Positions 18,851-29,038 are shown, counted from the stretch's first letter. The stretch is 64,000 bases of DNA from Desulfobacteraceae bacterium (GCA_014237395.1 JABZFP010000018.1:208194-272193); one strand, 5' to 3'. Translations and numbers: made by a program. Notes: generated by a model not told the origin, from the sequence alone.

Positions 18851-19985
18851 ACAGCCCCACCCCGCCGCCGCCGAACTGGCGTCCCTGCGCAAGGCCATCG
18901 ACGCCATTGACCATGACATGGTCGCCCTCCTCAAGGAGCGCCAGGAACAGGTCGATCGCGTGGTGGCACTCAAACGGACGCATGGCCTGCCGGTGTATCA
19001 CCCTGCACGGGAAGAAAACCTGATCTCGGAAAAGAGGCGCACCGCCCGAGCCGTCGGTCTGGACCCTGATTTTCTGGAGGATATCTTCCGCCGAATTCTG
19101 CGCCAGTCCCGCGTCGAGCAGACCGCGCAACTGGCCCGTCGCGGCGTCAAACCGGGCGCCCGCATCCTCCTTGTCGGGGGCGCCGGCGCCATGGGGCGCT
19201 ACCTGGGCCGTTGGCTAACGGATGCCGGATACCGGATCCGGGTATTGGATCGGGAAGACTGGGATGCGGTCCAGACGCTGTGCGAGGACATCGAGCTGGC
19301 GCTGTTGAGCGTGCCCATCGCATCTGCTCCCGAGGTCATCCAGCGGCTGGCGCCCCACCTGCCGCCGGATTGCATTCTGGGGGACATCGCCAGCGTGAAA
19401 GCGGCCCCCATGGCCGCCATGCTCGATGCCCACCCCGGACCGGTGATCGGCCTTCACCCCCTTTTCGGCCCGGCCACCACCACCATGGACAAGCAGGTCG
19501 TCATCACGAGCCCGGGACGCCGGGCCCCGCAATGCCAGTGGCTGCTCGATCAGTTCACGGCCTGGGGCGCCATCGTGGTCCAGGCCGATCCGGCCGAACA
19601 CGACAAAGCCATGGCGGTCATTCAGGCCCTGCGGCATTTTGCAACCTTCTCCTTCGGTAAATTCCTTTTTGAGCGTCAGATCGCCCTGGACCAGACCCTG
19701 GAATATTCGAGCCCCATCTACCGGCTCGAACTGGGCATGGTGGGACGCCTCTTCGCCCAGGACCCCACCCTTTATTCGGAAATCATCCTGGCCTCGCCGG
19801 AACGACGCCAGCTGATGCGGGATTATCTGGCGTCTCTGCAGGACAGCCTGGCGCTGATCGAAACGGGCGACAAAGCGGCCTTCGAGACGCACTTTCAAAC
19901 AATCGCCGACTGGTTCGACCCCTTCAGCGACCAGGCGCTGCGGGAGACGACCTTCCTTATCGACAAGCTCATCGAGCGCTTCTGA
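18831..19985 (+). CDS. tyrA: chorismate mutase / prephenate dehydrogenase fusion (T-protein)
   Basis: A 384-residue bifunctional enzyme of tyrosine synthesis. Residues ~15-95 are an AroQ-type chorismate mutase (LRKAIDAIDHDMVALLKER, YHPAREENLISEKR). Residues ~105-384 are a prephenate dehydrogenase with NAD-binding LLVGGAGAMGRYLG and GLHPLFGPATTTMDKQ. This is the T-protein order known from enterobacteria, with near-identical length. The start at 18831 is favoured by GGAG 9 bp upstream; an ATG at 18825 is the alternative. The TGA stop directly touches hairpin repeat B. Confidence 0.9.
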   Translation: MTAETTEQPHPAAAELASLRKAIDAIDHDMVALLKERQEQVDRVVALKRTHGLPVYHPAREENLISEKRRTARAVGLDPDFLEDIFRRILRQSRVEQTAQLARRGVKPGARILLVGGAGAMGRYLGRWLTDAGYRIRVLDREDWDAVQTLCEDIELALLSVPIASAPEVIQRLAPHLPPDCILGDIASVKAAPMAAMLDAHPGPVIGLHPLFGPATTTMDKQVVITSPGRRAPQCQWLLDQFTAWGAIVVQADPAEHDKAMAVIQALRHFATFSFGKFLFERQIALDQTLEYSSPIYRLELGMVGRLFAQDPTLYSEIILASPERRQLMRDYLASLQDSLALIETGDKAAFETHFQTIADWFDPFSDQALRETTFLIDKLIERF

Positions 19986-20108
19986 GACGGCTGCGTTAAA
20001 TGCCCAATATCGGCGTTGTGCAGCATTCTTCGTCCGTGCGGCGTACAAAAGTACGCCTCCCTCCTCAGAATTTGCACGCCTTGATCTTGAACATTTAACG
20101 CAGCCGTC
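19986..20108. repeat. 123-bp inverted repeat, copy B
   Basis: The outer stem GACGGCTGCGTTAAATG (19986-20002) is perfectly repeated in inverse at 20092-20108. The inner hairpin is GGCGTAC-AAAA-GTACGCC. It begins at the very next base after the tyrA stop codon and shares CCAATATCGGCGTTGTGC and TTGCACGCCTTGATCTTG with other copies. It sits between convergent genes. Confidence 0.88.
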
Positions 20109-20143
20109 TGCGAGTGCGCTGGAAACGAAGTTGATGTAATTCC

Positions 20144-20322
20144 CTTTGTCCCGCGCCAAGCATCGGCGTGGTAGACGGGAAAAAGCGGGCGGACTGTCTG
20201 AGCCCGCCAATAGGCGGGTGAGTTTCCGCGTACTCCGGCCGCCGCGGCGAAGCGCAGGATGAAGCGGGACACGGGCGTCTTCTTTTGGTTCTGTTTTCTT
20301 CCACGGGGAAGAAAATGAACAA
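20144..20322. repeat. 179-bp structured repeat, copy 1
   Basis: About three quarters identical to 42711-42889 and exactly the same length. It starts CTTTGTCCCGCGCC and ends TTTTCTTCC-ACGG-GGAAGAAAATGAACAA. Paired segments: GTCCCGC with GCGGGAC across most of the element, a CCCGCC-AATA-GGCGGG hairpin, and a terminal TTCTTCC/GGAAGAA hairpin. It fills the gap between the tyrA-side hairpin repeat and tamA. Confidence 0.75.
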
Positions 20323-20416
20323 ATGGCAAAGAAAGCAGCGCACCGTACAAGGTAGAACCTTCTCGGGCTCTCCACCAAATATAGCGGTTATTTTACAATA
20401 CGAATTTCAGAAAACC

Positions 20417-22588
20417 TCAAAAGGCCATGCCAACACTGAAGTGGAAGACGTATTCGTCTTCGTCGCGGTCATCATCCGCATCGGGATTGAAGGCCAGATC
20501 GCAGCGGACCGGTCCGATCGGCAGCTTGTACTGCAGACCGATCCCGATGCCCGGTCTGAAATCGCTGAAGAAATCGTGGAGGGTGTCGGAGACCGCATCC
20601 GAGCGGTTCTCCGGCGGCTCCCCGTCGCTTTCGCTGATGGAGCGATTGGGCGCCACGTTGCCGAGGTCGAAGAAAAGACTGCCCGACAAATCGCCGATCA
20701 GGCGTCGTCGCAATTCGATGTTGATGGTGTTGTAAGCCAGCCCCCCGACCGGATCGCCTGACAGATCTTTGGGGCCGAGCTCCGACTGGCGAAAACTGCG
20801 GACACTGTTCTCACCGCCGTTGAAAAAACGCTCACTGATGGGCACGGTGGTCTCGTCCGAGCCCGGATAGATAAAGCCGGTGGCATAGCGCAGGCCCAAA
20901 ACCGTTTCCCGACCGAAGGAATAGAAATACCGCATACCGGCGGTCAGGCGCGTGAAGGTGATATCGCCCCCCAGGGCATTATCCGCATGTTCGATGCCGA
21001 AGCTGAACCGTTTGCCCCTGGCCGGGTAGAACGGGTCGTCGCGGTCGTCGTAGGTCCCCTGTAGTTTGATGCTGGCAAAATTGTAGCTGTCCGTATCGAT
21101 GTCTTCCAAAGCCGCGGCGGGATCAACGTCGCTGATGTCCGTGTTGCGGAGGTTGTAGGCCGCCGTTGCGGAAACATGGTCGCTCAGCTGACGGGAAAAG
21201 GAGGGCGATACACCGATGTCTTCCCGGGTAAAGGAGGGCTCTTCCCGATAGCTGTAATACAGCGGCACATCAGCGGTGATCTCCGCATTTAAAAACCAGG
21301 GATCCACAACATTGGCTACGACCTGTCTTGATTTGACCGAAACAATGGATTCAATCCCCACGTTGCGTCCGCCCCCCCAGGGATTCTTTTCGCGCCAACC
21401 CAGCTTGAGCCGCGCCAACTCGTAGGATCCCCAGCCCGGTTCGATGTAAATTTCGCGGGAAGGCCCTTCGACTACCGAAACCACCAGGGTCCGTTCCGCC
21501 GGTCGCCCCTGATTCTCGAGGCGCAAGTCCACCTTGGAAAACAGGCCGGTACGGTAGAGAGACCGTGAACTGTCCCGTTCCCCCTTCAGAGTATACCGAT
21601 CCCCGGGTTGTAATTTTATTCGGCGGCGGATGAAATCGGATTTAGTTTTGATGTTACCCCTTACCTGGATGTCGTTGATCGTAACACTCTCACCGCTGGT
21701 AATGGCGGCTTCGAGAAGAATGCCGTCCGGGGCCGGAAGCCGTTTTTCTTCAAGGCTCACCTGCATTTCGGCGTATCCGAGATTGCCGTAGATTTCCTCC
21801 AGACGGCTTTGGACCACCAGGCGCTGACCGCGATTGTAGGCATTTCCGACCATTTCCTGGCGCAGCGCACGGAGTTTTTCCGCCGCCGTCTCCGGGAGGT
21901 CACCCGTGAAGCGGAGATCGGTGAGCCGGTATAGGCGTCCCTCCGAAAGAGGTATCGTAATGCTGACGCGGGTGCGGTTTTCCGAAAATGAAAACTCAGG
22001 ATCGTGAACTTTCACATCCAGATAGCCATGGGCCAGATAGTAATCGCGCACCCGGCTGACACCGGCGTCAAGTTCCGCCTGGACAAAGGGCTGTTCTTTC
22101 GATGGATCGAAGATCATCCTCGATGGGATGAAGAAGGCCGCCAGAGAATCGGTCGATGTGGCGGTTCGGCCAGTGAATTTAAGGTTCTCAACCAGCACGC
22201 GCGGACCCTCGGCAATCGTAAAAACGGCTTGCACGATATCCTCACGGTCGGTCCGCGTGTAGCTCACCGCAGCGAAGGCATACCCTTTGCCGCGGTAGGT
22301 TATTTCCATCTGGAAAACCGCATCCTCGAGGTCGGCTTCGCGCCCCTCGTTTTGAACGAAGGCGTCCAGTTCCGCGCTTGCCGATCGTCGCAGGGCGGCG
22401 GCGCTTATAGCGCGGTTGCCCTCGAACTGGAAGGCATAGCGCCGCCCCTGGTCACCCACGTCAGCCGACAGCGGAGAAAAGACTCCCATGCAAAGTGCCA
22501 GGACCAGGCCTGCCGCCCGCCGGTAAAGCAGTCGGCCACCCGCCTCAAGTCTACGCCCGCGGCGATCGTTATTTGAACCGGAAGACAA
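20417..22588 (-). CDS. tamA: TamA-like Omp85 family outer-membrane protein
   Basis: A 723-residue Omp85 protein. A probable signal peptide (LLYRRAAGLVLALCMGVFSPLSA) is followed by several POTRA repeats to about residue 390, then a 16-strand-type barrel. The conserved loop-6 motif reads ENSVRSFRQSELGP, with Ser in place of the usual Gly of VRGY/F. It starts at TTG inside the end of the tamB-like gene (20-bp overlap), so translation is coupled. With TamB it inserts certain outer-membrane proteins or moves lipids between membranes. BamA is an alternative, but the TamB neighbour favours TamA. Confidence 0.85.
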   Translation of the reverse strand: MSSGSNNDRRGRRLEAGGRLLYRRAAGLVLALCMGVFSPLSADVGDQGRRYAFQFEGNRAISAAALRRSASAELDAFVQNEGREADLEDAVFQMEITYRGKGYAFAAVSYTRTDREDIVQAVFTIAEGPRVLVENLKFTGRTATSTDSLAAFFIPSRMIFDPSKEQPFVQAELDAGVSRVRDYYLAHGYLDVKVHDPEFSFSENRTRVSITIPLSEGRLYRLTDLRFTGDLPETAAEKLRALRQEMVGNAYNRGQRLVVQSRLEEIYGNLGYAEMQVSLEEKRLPAPDGILLEAAITSGESVTINDIQVRGNIKTKSDFIRRRIKLQPGDRYTLKGERDSSRSLYRTGLFSKVDLRLENQGRPAERTLVVSVVEGPSREIYIEPGWGSYELARLKLGWREKNPWGGGRNVGIESIVSVKSRQVVANVVDPWFLNAEITADVPLYYSYREEPSFTREDIGVSPSFSRQLSDHVSATAAYNLRNTDISDVDPAAALEDIDTDSYNFASIKLQGTYDDRDDPFYPARGKRFSFGIEHADNALGGDITFTRLTAGMRYFYSFGRETVLGLRYATGFIYPGSDETTVPISERFFNGGENSVRSFRQSELGPKDLSGDPVGGLAYNTINIELRRRLIGDLSGSLFFDLGNVAPNRSISESDGEPPENRSDAVSDTLHDFFSDFRPGIGIGLQYKLPIGPVRCDLAFNPDADDDRDEDEYVFHFSVGMAF

Positions 22589-25500
22589 ATTTCAACCCCG
22601 CGTTGTAAAAGTCGAAGATATCTTTTTCACCTGTAATGTAAATGCTGTCCCCGTCTCGAAAAACGTCCTCTCCGATACGGAACTGGGCTTCCAGGGTCTC
22701 CTCTCCCGAGCGGGTTACACGCCGGCCTTGGGTGACTTCGAAACGATCGAGGATGGACGTCCAGGATTCCGTCGAATCCCCGGCAAACCACTGGGACACC
22801 AGGTCCTGCCCAATATAGACCGCCAGATTCATGGGAACGCCGCCGGTCGCCATACGATTTTCGTCAGTCGGCGGCTGGCCAGTGAGCAACATGAGCATCA
22901 GCTCATTGCCGGGCAGGGGCGGCGATGAAGACAGGGTAATTCTCGGTTCCTCAACGGGTCCCTCGATCAGAGCCGTAATGTCATAGTCGAAAACCTTGCC
23001 TTCACCCAGCAGATCCATCTCGGGACGATTGGCCCGTGAAGGAAGAAACCGCACGACCCCGGACTGGATGGTCATGACACCGGCGGGAAGCCGCAGACGG
23101 GTCGGATCGACGTAGACGTCTCCCGTCAAGCGCGGCAGTTCCCCTGTGCCGCCCAGGTGGAGATCCGGACGCAAACTCCCCTTGATCACATTGTTGCGCA
23201 GTTCAAAGGGTGTCCGGCTGGTGATGTCCACGTCGAAGACCATGTCCTTCAAGGGCGGTTCCGGCAGTGAGAACAACAGTTCCGAGGGTGTCCCGGTGGA
23301 CGGTTGTTTTTCCTTCAGGATGCTGAAGAAATCGACATTGCGCGACAGGCGGCCATTGGTCAGTCCGATCTCGCCCGTGAGGGTCATCTTCTCCAACGGC
23401 CCGGTCAGGCGCAAGTCCGTATCGGCCCGCACCCGGACGTCCACGGTACGGTAGAGCAGCAAATTGGTGCCGGTGAGATGGAAATCGGTGATCCATCCCT
23501 TCTCAACCGACCGCCGGAGATCACCCGACAGTTCAAAGGGAGCACCACCGATCTCTCCCCGACAGGATCGGACTGTCAACCGGGCGGCATCGGCCTGGAG
23601 GTCAGCCTGCAGGGATTTCAGCGGAGGGGCGTCGCCCTCCGGCCGCAGGCTGCCTTCCCGGAGCGCGAGGTTGGCCACCACCACGGGGGTCTTCAGCGGG
23701 CCGTTCACGTTCAGTGACCCGTTCAATCGTCCGGTAACCTTTTGAACACCGGGCAGCATCCCCGCCAGCCATCCCAGGTCGGGAATGTCGAAATCAGCAG
23801 AAGCCGCCAGGGTTCCCATCGGCAACTGCTTATCAAAAGCCGTCCAAAGTACCGGGGGGTTGTCGACCCGCCAGCGACCCCGGCCCTGCAATGACATCAG
23901 CGCGGAATCGATTCGCAGTTCTTCCAGATCCACCCCTTCTCGATGAAGGCGCATAGCCGCCCAAGCGTCAAACGGCCCCTGAGGCGAACCGTCAACGGCG
24001 GCATCCAGCAGCAAATCGTGAATCGCACACTCGAGGGTGCCGGAAGGCGATGCCAGTGTTCCTGCCAGGCCGAGTCGTGCCTGGAACGTCCCCCCGCTCA
24101 CGGGTAACGCGGGCAGAACCCCTTGCAGGATACCCTCGTCCTCGATATCGAGAGCGGCCTGCAGTTGCAGCGGCCCAGGCAGCATTTGCCACCCGTTGTC
24201 ATAGGCCACCGGCAGATGGCCGGTAGCGGTAAACTGTGTGTCGGCACCGTCGTCCCAGGCCCAGTGGAGGATCTCGATCCCGGTGCTGGCAAGCGCAAGG
24301 CCGAAGCGACCCTGCAGCGGTCGCGGGACATCCCGTACGACCAGGTTCGGCAGCTGGCCCTCAATCTCGATCCGGGGGGAAGCGGCCGTGCCGGTCAGGT
24401 GGATGCGCGCTTTCAGTCCTGAAAAGGACTGGATCGGACCGTCCACATCATCCAACCAATCCCCACTCTCGATCCCGTCCAGGTCGACGGTCATATTTGT
24501 CTGGCCCGGCCATCCCAGATCACCCGCAATCGTCGCCCGCCCGGCGGTTCCCTCCAGCACCAGGGGCGCGATCCGCCAGCGGTCGTCCGGCATCTGTGAG
24601 ATCCTGACCGGTGCCGACATGCGCATGGCGGTGTCGTCACGTTGGAAGGACAATTCCTCTATATCGACCGTCAATAAAGACGCACCCCCGTTGTATCCCA
24701 TCCGTCCGGCCAGCACCAGGTCACCCAGCGATGACTGCAATTCAATGCGTTCGACATCCAGGCGGTTTGGTGATGCCTGTACCCGCCCTCGTGCCATTTC
24801 AGCAGTCAACGATCCCAGGCTGGATTTTGATAGAGTGAAAGCGGCCTGGAAATCAGGCTGCCATAGCGTACCTTCGATCGTGGACTGGAGGCTGAGTTCC
24901 CCCGCGGTCGGCCATTCAGCCGGCAAAAACGGATTGGCGTAGGCACCGATATCCTGGATTAGCGCCACCCCTCGGGCTTTTTCCAACCGGCCGGATTCCA
25001 GGCCGAAGCGGCCGGTGAGGTTCAGACGATCGTTGCCGTTGCGCAGCGTAAAAGTCTCGACCGTCAGCCATGCCCCATCGGACTGACCGAACACGTCCAG
25101 ATCGCCAAGGCCGACGCCGGCAAGGGTCAGATTCCTGCCTTTCAGTTCAATCGTTCCCTTCGGCGTCTGCATCGACCCGGCGAAAACCAGCGCACCCTGC
25201 AGTTGACCGGTCAGCGGCGGAAGGGGCAGCAGGGCGGCAAGATCCTCCAATTGCGGCACATCGAAGCTTGCTTCGGCATCCAGGCTGGCGGCTTCCGCTC
25301 TTTCCCGCAACGCTCCCAGATCAACCTGCAGGCGGTTCAGAAAAACCGTGCTGCTCCCGGATAGCAGCCGCCCGTCGTCGACCGTGAGAACGCCCTGCGC
25401 GACACGCCCCTGCAGCGCCAGGTGATGCGGCGGAACCGTCGCGCCAGCCGGGTGGTTACCTTCGCCGAAAAGCGTCAACAACGGCGGAATATTCTGCAGG

Positions 25501-26669
25501 GAAAAATCGAAGACCGCCGTCAGGCCAGCCAGTAGCTGATCAACCGCCCCCTCGAACAGTGCCGGTGTTGGCAACGATACATCACGGATCCGGCCGGTGT
25601 TGCCGGCACCCTGCCATTCGGCCTGCGACACGGTCAGTATCCCCTCTTCCGCATGAGCCTGAAACGTGCCGTTGTCCCAGGGAAGCTTCTGCCATTGTCC
25701 GGCACCGGCACGAATGTCCATCCTCCCGCGCAGCAATTCCGGATGGGCATAGGGCAGCCGGATGTCGGCCTCTATGGCCACATGTCCCGTCAAATCGAGC
25801 TCCGGGATGTCCAGGACATGCGCGATGAGGGCCAGATCCAAATCATCGCCGGCAACGTTCAGCCAGAGGGTTTCGTCGTCATGCCGGCCGTTCACAACCA
25901 GGCTGCCGTTTTGGCGTGGAATCTGGGCCTCGAAGATCAGGCTCCGGGGTAATTGTGACAGGTCCACCTGTCCTTTTTCGACAACGACGGTGCGATTCAG
26001 CGCGAGCTGATGCACAACCAGCCGACCGGATGGTTCCACATCAACCCGGACACGGGCGTCAACCTGCCCGTCACGCAACGGTGGTAGGTGCCAGCGCCAG
26101 TCCTTCACCTCGATTTCAAACACATTCGCATCTTTGCTGCTTACGGCAAGCGAGGACAGCATGATGCCGCCGAATCGGCTGCCGTAGCCGTCTCCCTTCA
26201 GGTCCAGCTGCCCATCATTGATTGAAACGCGGGGAAGAATTTCCGGCAAACCGCCGAATGCTTCCTGGGCATCACCCGGCAGAGCCTCAGACGACGGTCG
26301 CGAAAGATCGATAAAGACCGCGGGGCGATCGATCTCGATGACCACACCACCGATGAACGTGTCAATACCCTTCAGGAGATCGAATAGACGATAGCGGAAA
26401 CGAATGGCGGCAATGGCGGCCTTCAGGGGGGTATCAGCGGGTTCGATGGTGCTGATCTGGAGGTCCGCCAGTTCGAGATCGGCAAGCAGCGATCCGCTGA
26501 TGTCACCCACGGCAAGATGCAGGTCCAGATCAGATTGAAAAACTTCGATAGCGGCCGTTCGCAGGTAAGGGTAAAGGAGAACGCCGCGCAGCAGGTAACC
26601 GCCCAGCAACAGTCCGGTCACCGTCAGGATAAGAACGCCCACCCATCGGGCACGGCAGCGAAAATTCAC
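22569..26669 (-). CDS. tamB: TamB-like DUF490 translocation/assembly protein
   Basis: A 1366-residue periplasm-spanning protein anchored by one N-terminal helix (WVGVLILTVTGLLLGGYLL) after a GTG start. The body is a long run of beta-taco repeats, and the C-terminal ~300 residues form the DUF490/TamB domain (GRLSRNVDFFSIL, FDYDITALIEGPVEEPRITLSSSPPLPG, ending FKFVFRFK). It forms a hydrophobic groove between inner and outer membranes and works with TamA encoded just downstream. Length is within the family range (~1250-1500). Confidence 0.9.
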   Translation of the reverse strand: MNFRCRARWVGVLILTVTGLLLGGYLLRGVLLYPYLRTAAIEVFQSDLDLHLAVGDISGSLLADLELADLQISTIEPADTPLKAAIAAIRFRYRLFDLLKGIDTFIGGVVIEIDRPAVFIDLSRPSSEALPGDAQEAFGGLPEILPRVSINDGQLDLKGDGYGSRFGGIMLSSLAVSSKDANVFEIEVKDWRWHLPPLRDGQVDARVRVDVEPSGRLVVHQLALNRTVVVEKGQVDLSQLPRSLIFEAQIPRQNGSLVVNGRHDDETLWLNVAGDDLDLALIAHVLDIPELDLTGHVAIEADIRLPYAHPELLRGRMDIRAGAGQWQKLPWDNGTFQAHAEEGILTVSQAEWQGAGNTGRIRDVSLPTPALFEGAVDQLLAGLTAVFDFSLQNIPPLLTLFGEGNHPAGATVPPHHLALQGRVAQGVLTVDDGRLLSGSSTVFLNRLQVDLGALRERAEAASLDAEASFDVPQLEDLAALLPLPPLTGQLQGALVFAGSMQTPKGTIELKGRNLTLAGVGLGDLDVFGQSDGAWLTVETFTLRNGNDRLNLTGRFGLESGRLEKARGVALIQDIGAYANPFLPAEWPTAGELSLQSTIEGTLWQPDFQAAFTLSKSSLGSLTAEMARGRVQASPNRLDVERIELQSSLGDLVLAGRMGYNGGASLLTVDIEELSFQRDDTAMRMSAPVRISQMPDDRWRIAPLVLEGTAGRATIAGDLGWPGQTNMTVDLDGIESGDWLDDVDGPIQSFSGLKARIHLTGTAASPRIEIEGQLPNLVVRDVPRPLQGRFGLALASTGIEILHWAWDDGADTQFTATGHLPVAYDNGWQMLPGPLQLQAALDIEDEGILQGVLPALPVSGGTFQARLGLAGTLASPSGTLECAIHDLLLDAAVDGSPQGPFDAWAAMRLHREGVDLEELRIDSALMSLQGRGRWRVDNPPVLWTAFDKQLPMGTLAASADFDIPDLGWLAGMLPGVQKVTGRLNGSLNVNGPLKTPVVVANLALREGSLRPEGDAPPLKSLQADLQADAARLTVRSCRGEIGGAPFELSGDLRRSVEKGWITDFHLTGTNLLLYRTVDVRVRADTDLRLTGPLEKMTLTGEIGLTNGRLSRNVDFFSILKEKQPSTGTPSELLFSLPEPPLKDMVFDVDITSRTPFELRNNVIKGSLRPDLHLGGTGELPRLTGDVYVDPTRLRLPAGVMTIQSGVVRFLPSRANRPEMDLLGEGKVFDYDITALIEGPVEEPRITLSSSPPLPGNELMLMLLTGQPPTDENRMATGGVPMNLAVYIGQDLVSQWFAGDSTESWTSILDRFEVTQGRRVTRSGEETLEAQFRIGEDVFRDGDSIYITGEKDIFDFYNAGLKFVFRFK

Positions 26670-26709
26670 GGCAACACTCTCTCAGCCGGCAGGCCTTCCA
26701 GCGTGTGAA

Positions 26710-27450
26710 TCAAAATTGTGCGATGACACGGGTGGGCAGCCATCTCAACAGCGGTCCCAGGATGCACCACGGCCAGACCGGCACTGTGGAAGATTTTACT
26801 TTTTTTTCGATCATCCCGGCGATCATGGCGGCGCCCTTCTCGGCCGAAACCAGAAACGGCCGGCTTTTGAGCATATCGTTGAGGGGCGTGTCGATGTAGC
26901 CGGGGTTTAAAACCGTGACATGGATATTCTTGCGGTAGACTTCTGCCCGCAGGGACTCGAGATATAAGACCAAACCGGCCTTGGATGCGCAATAAGAAGC
27001 CATACGCGGCATTCCCCGGAAGGAAGTGAAGGAAGCGACGCCCACGACATGGCCGTTCCCCTGCTCGAGGAAATATGCCACGGCGGCGTCGATCGCAGCC
27101 ATGGCCCCCAGGAGATTGGTCTCGATGGTAAGCCGGGCTTTGTCAAAACGGCCCTGCCCCACTTTTTCCCCCCGGCTGATGCCGGCATTGGCAAACAGGA
27201 TGTCCAGACCCCCAAGATCTTCGGCACAGGCCGCGATCACCCCGGGGACCGTATCGTATGCCACCACATCCAGCGGGTGCACCACAACCGTGGCCGAAGG
27301 ATGCCTGGTTTTCAGGTCTTCCCGGATTTCCTCCAGCGCATCCAAGCGGCGAGCGGTCAGGGCCAGCGCATATCCCCTGCCCGCCAGTTCATAAGCCAGC
27401 GCCCGCCCAATGCCGGACGAGGCACCCGTGATCAGAATCTTCTTTGACAT
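26710..27450 (-). CDS. short-chain dehydrogenase/reductase
   Basis: A 246-residue SDR with NAD(P)-binding TGASSGIG at 8-15, NAG at 88-90, catalytic Ser140 and the Tyr153/Lys157 pair (YCASK). AGGAGAAAA precedes the ATG. The C-terminal segment WPWCILGPLLRWLPTRVIAQF is hydrophobic and suggests membrane contact, as in lipid-modifying SDRs. It lies 40 bp upstream of tamB. It is also the nearest ketoreductase-type enzyme to the ketosynthase operon that begins at 37 kb, though a hairpin repeat and a gap separate them. The substrate is unknown. Confidence 0.8.
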   Translation of the reverse strand: MSKKILITGASSGIGRALAYELAGRGYALALTARRLDALEEIREDLKTRHPSATVVVHPLDVVAYDTVPGVIAACAEDLGGLDILFANAGISRGEKVGQGRFDKARLTIETNLLGAMAAIDAAVAYFLEQGNGHVVGVASFTSFRGMPRMASYCASKAGLVLYLESLRAEVYRKNIHVTVLNPGYIDTPLNDMLKSRPFLVSAEKGAAMIAGMIEKKVKSSTVPVWPWCILGPLLRWLPTRVIAQF

Positions 27451-27606
27451 GCGGTTTTCTCCTGTGAGCTGTCGTTTCGCAATGGTTGACGTGAGCTGGA
27501 ATGATTGTCGCTTGAAACCTTCATCGCCAAAGCACTACCGCAATTCTCGAACCTGCAATGGATACCATGATCGTAAGCTGTCCGCAAATAATTGATAGCG
27601 ACCTAA

Positions 27607-27730
27607 AAGCGATTTCGTGAAACGTCCAAGATCAAGGCTTGCGGAGCCTGAGGAGTGAGGCGTACTTTTTTACGCCGCAGCGACGAAGGGTACGCGTAAC
27701 ACCGATATTGGGCGTTTCACGAAATCGCTT
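27607..27730. repeat. 124-bp inverted repeat, copy C
   Basis: The outer stem AAGCGATTTCGTGAAACG (27607-27624) is repeated in inverse up to 27730. The inner hairpin is near GGCGTAC/TACGCC (27659-27677). The interior is the same family as copies A, B and D, but the outer stem is entirely different. On the minus strand its first two bases are the last two of the dctM TAA stop codon. Confidence 0.87.
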
Positions 27731-29036
27731 AAAACATGGTGTTGGGGAGATATAATGCAATCTGCGGAAATGCCACCAAAATAAGCAGACAGGCCAGCAT
27801 GGCCAGCCAGAAAGGCCAGATGCCATGGAAGATTTTTTCCAGGGGAACATCCGGGGCCACGCCTTTCACCACAAACACGTTCACCCCTACGGGGGGGCTG
27901 ATCAACCCCATTTCCAGCACGATCACGACAATGACCCCGAACCAGATGGGGCTGTAGCCCATGGCCATTACGACCGGAAACACCACCGGCAGGGTCAGCA
28001 CCAGCATGGCGATACCCTCCAGGAAGGTCCCCAGCAGAATGTACATGGCCAGGATCATCAGAAGGATCCCCAGCGCGCCGACATCCAACCCCGTGAGAAA
28101 ACCCAGCAGGTTTCCCGGTATCTCCGACAGTGCCATAAACGGAATAAACACGTGGGCCCCGATCAGAATCATGAACGTCAAGGCCGTGGTGCGCAGGGTG
28201 TGCAGAATGACCAACCGGAACCCCTCCCGGTTGAGCGACCGCCGGGCCAGCGCCACGATCAAGGTCAGAAAAGCGCCGATGCCGGAGGCCTCCACCGGCG
28301 TCATCACACCGCCGTATATGCCGCCGATCGATACCAGCACAATCAGGATGAACATGCTGGCCCTGCGCAGGGTGCGCCATCGTTCCCGGTAGGGGGCGCG
28401 CGGGCCGGCCGGGCCGGCATCCGGCTTCAGGTATGTCACGACGGATATGGCCAGCAGAAAGAGCGCGGTCAGCAGCAAGCCCGGAAAAATACCGGCGATA
28501 AAAAGCTTCCCGATGGACTGTTCGGTCAAAATGGCATAGATGACAAAACCGGAAGACGGCGGGATCAGGAATCCCAGCGTACCGCCGGCCGCGACACTGC
28601 CCGTGGCCAGGCTGTCGTCATAGCCGAACCGCCGCATTTCGGGCAGGGCCACGCGCCCCATGGTCACCGCCGATGCAAAAGAGGATCCGCTCAAGGCCGC
28701 AAACCCCGCGCAACCGATAATGGTGGCCGCGGCCAAACCGCCCCGACGATGCCCGGCCCAGGCATAGGCGGCGCTGTAGAGATCGCGGCTCATACCGGAA
28801 AGGCCGGCCAGGTTGCCCATCAGCACGAACAGGGGGATGACACTCAGCTGGATCAGGGAAGCGATTTCAAACGTTTCCGCGGACAGGGTGGCGCAGGCCG
28901 CCGGGAAACCGTTGATGGCGGCAATCCCGACAAAACCGGTGATCATCATGGCCATGGCGATGGGCACACGACATACCAGCAGCACAAAAAAACCGACCAA
29001 TCCGGCGAAGCCGATCCATTCAGGCGTCATGAGCAC
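27729..29036 (-). CDS. dctM: TRAP transporter large permease (DctM)
   Basis: A 435-residue inner-membrane protein with about 12-13 predicted helices. Family features include the start GFAGLVGFFVLLVCRVPIAMAM, the segment GRVALPEMRRFGYDDSLATGSVAAGGTLGFLIPPS and LISPPVGVNVFVVKGVA. It moves an organic anion inward with sodium, using the DctP binding protein. It is the last gene of an eight-gene minus-strand run, starting 2 bp after dctQ. The stop codon merges into hairpin repeat C. Confidence 0.92.
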   Translation of the reverse strand: MLMTPEWIGFAGLVGFFVLLVCRVPIAMAMMITGFVGIAAINGFPAACATLSAETFEIASLIQLSVIPLFVLMGNLAGLSGMSRDLYSAAYAWAGHRRGGLAAATIIGCAGFAALSGSSFASAVTMGRVALPEMRRFGYDDSLATGSVAAGGTLGFLIPPSSGFVIYAILTEQSIGKLFIAGIFPGLLLTALFLLAISVVTYLKPDAGPAGPRAPYRERWRTLRRASMFILIVLVSIGGIYGGVMTPVEASGIGAFLTLIVALARRSLNREGFRLVILHTLRTTALTFMILIGAHVFIPFMALSEIPGNLLGFLTGLDVGALGILLMILAMYILLGTFLEGIAMLVLTLPVVFPVVMAMGYSPIWFGVIVVIVLEMGLISPPVGVNVFVVKGVAPDVPLEKIFHGIWPFWLAMLACLLILVAFPQIALYLPNTMF

Positions 29037-29038
29037 GT

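Noticed and set aside
20095..20378. Peptide frame SSPWKKTEPKEDARVPL within the 179-bp repeat, also present in copy 2
   Set aside because: Several frames are open across both copies, no ribosome site precedes them, and hairpin-preserving base changes explain the conservation better than coding.
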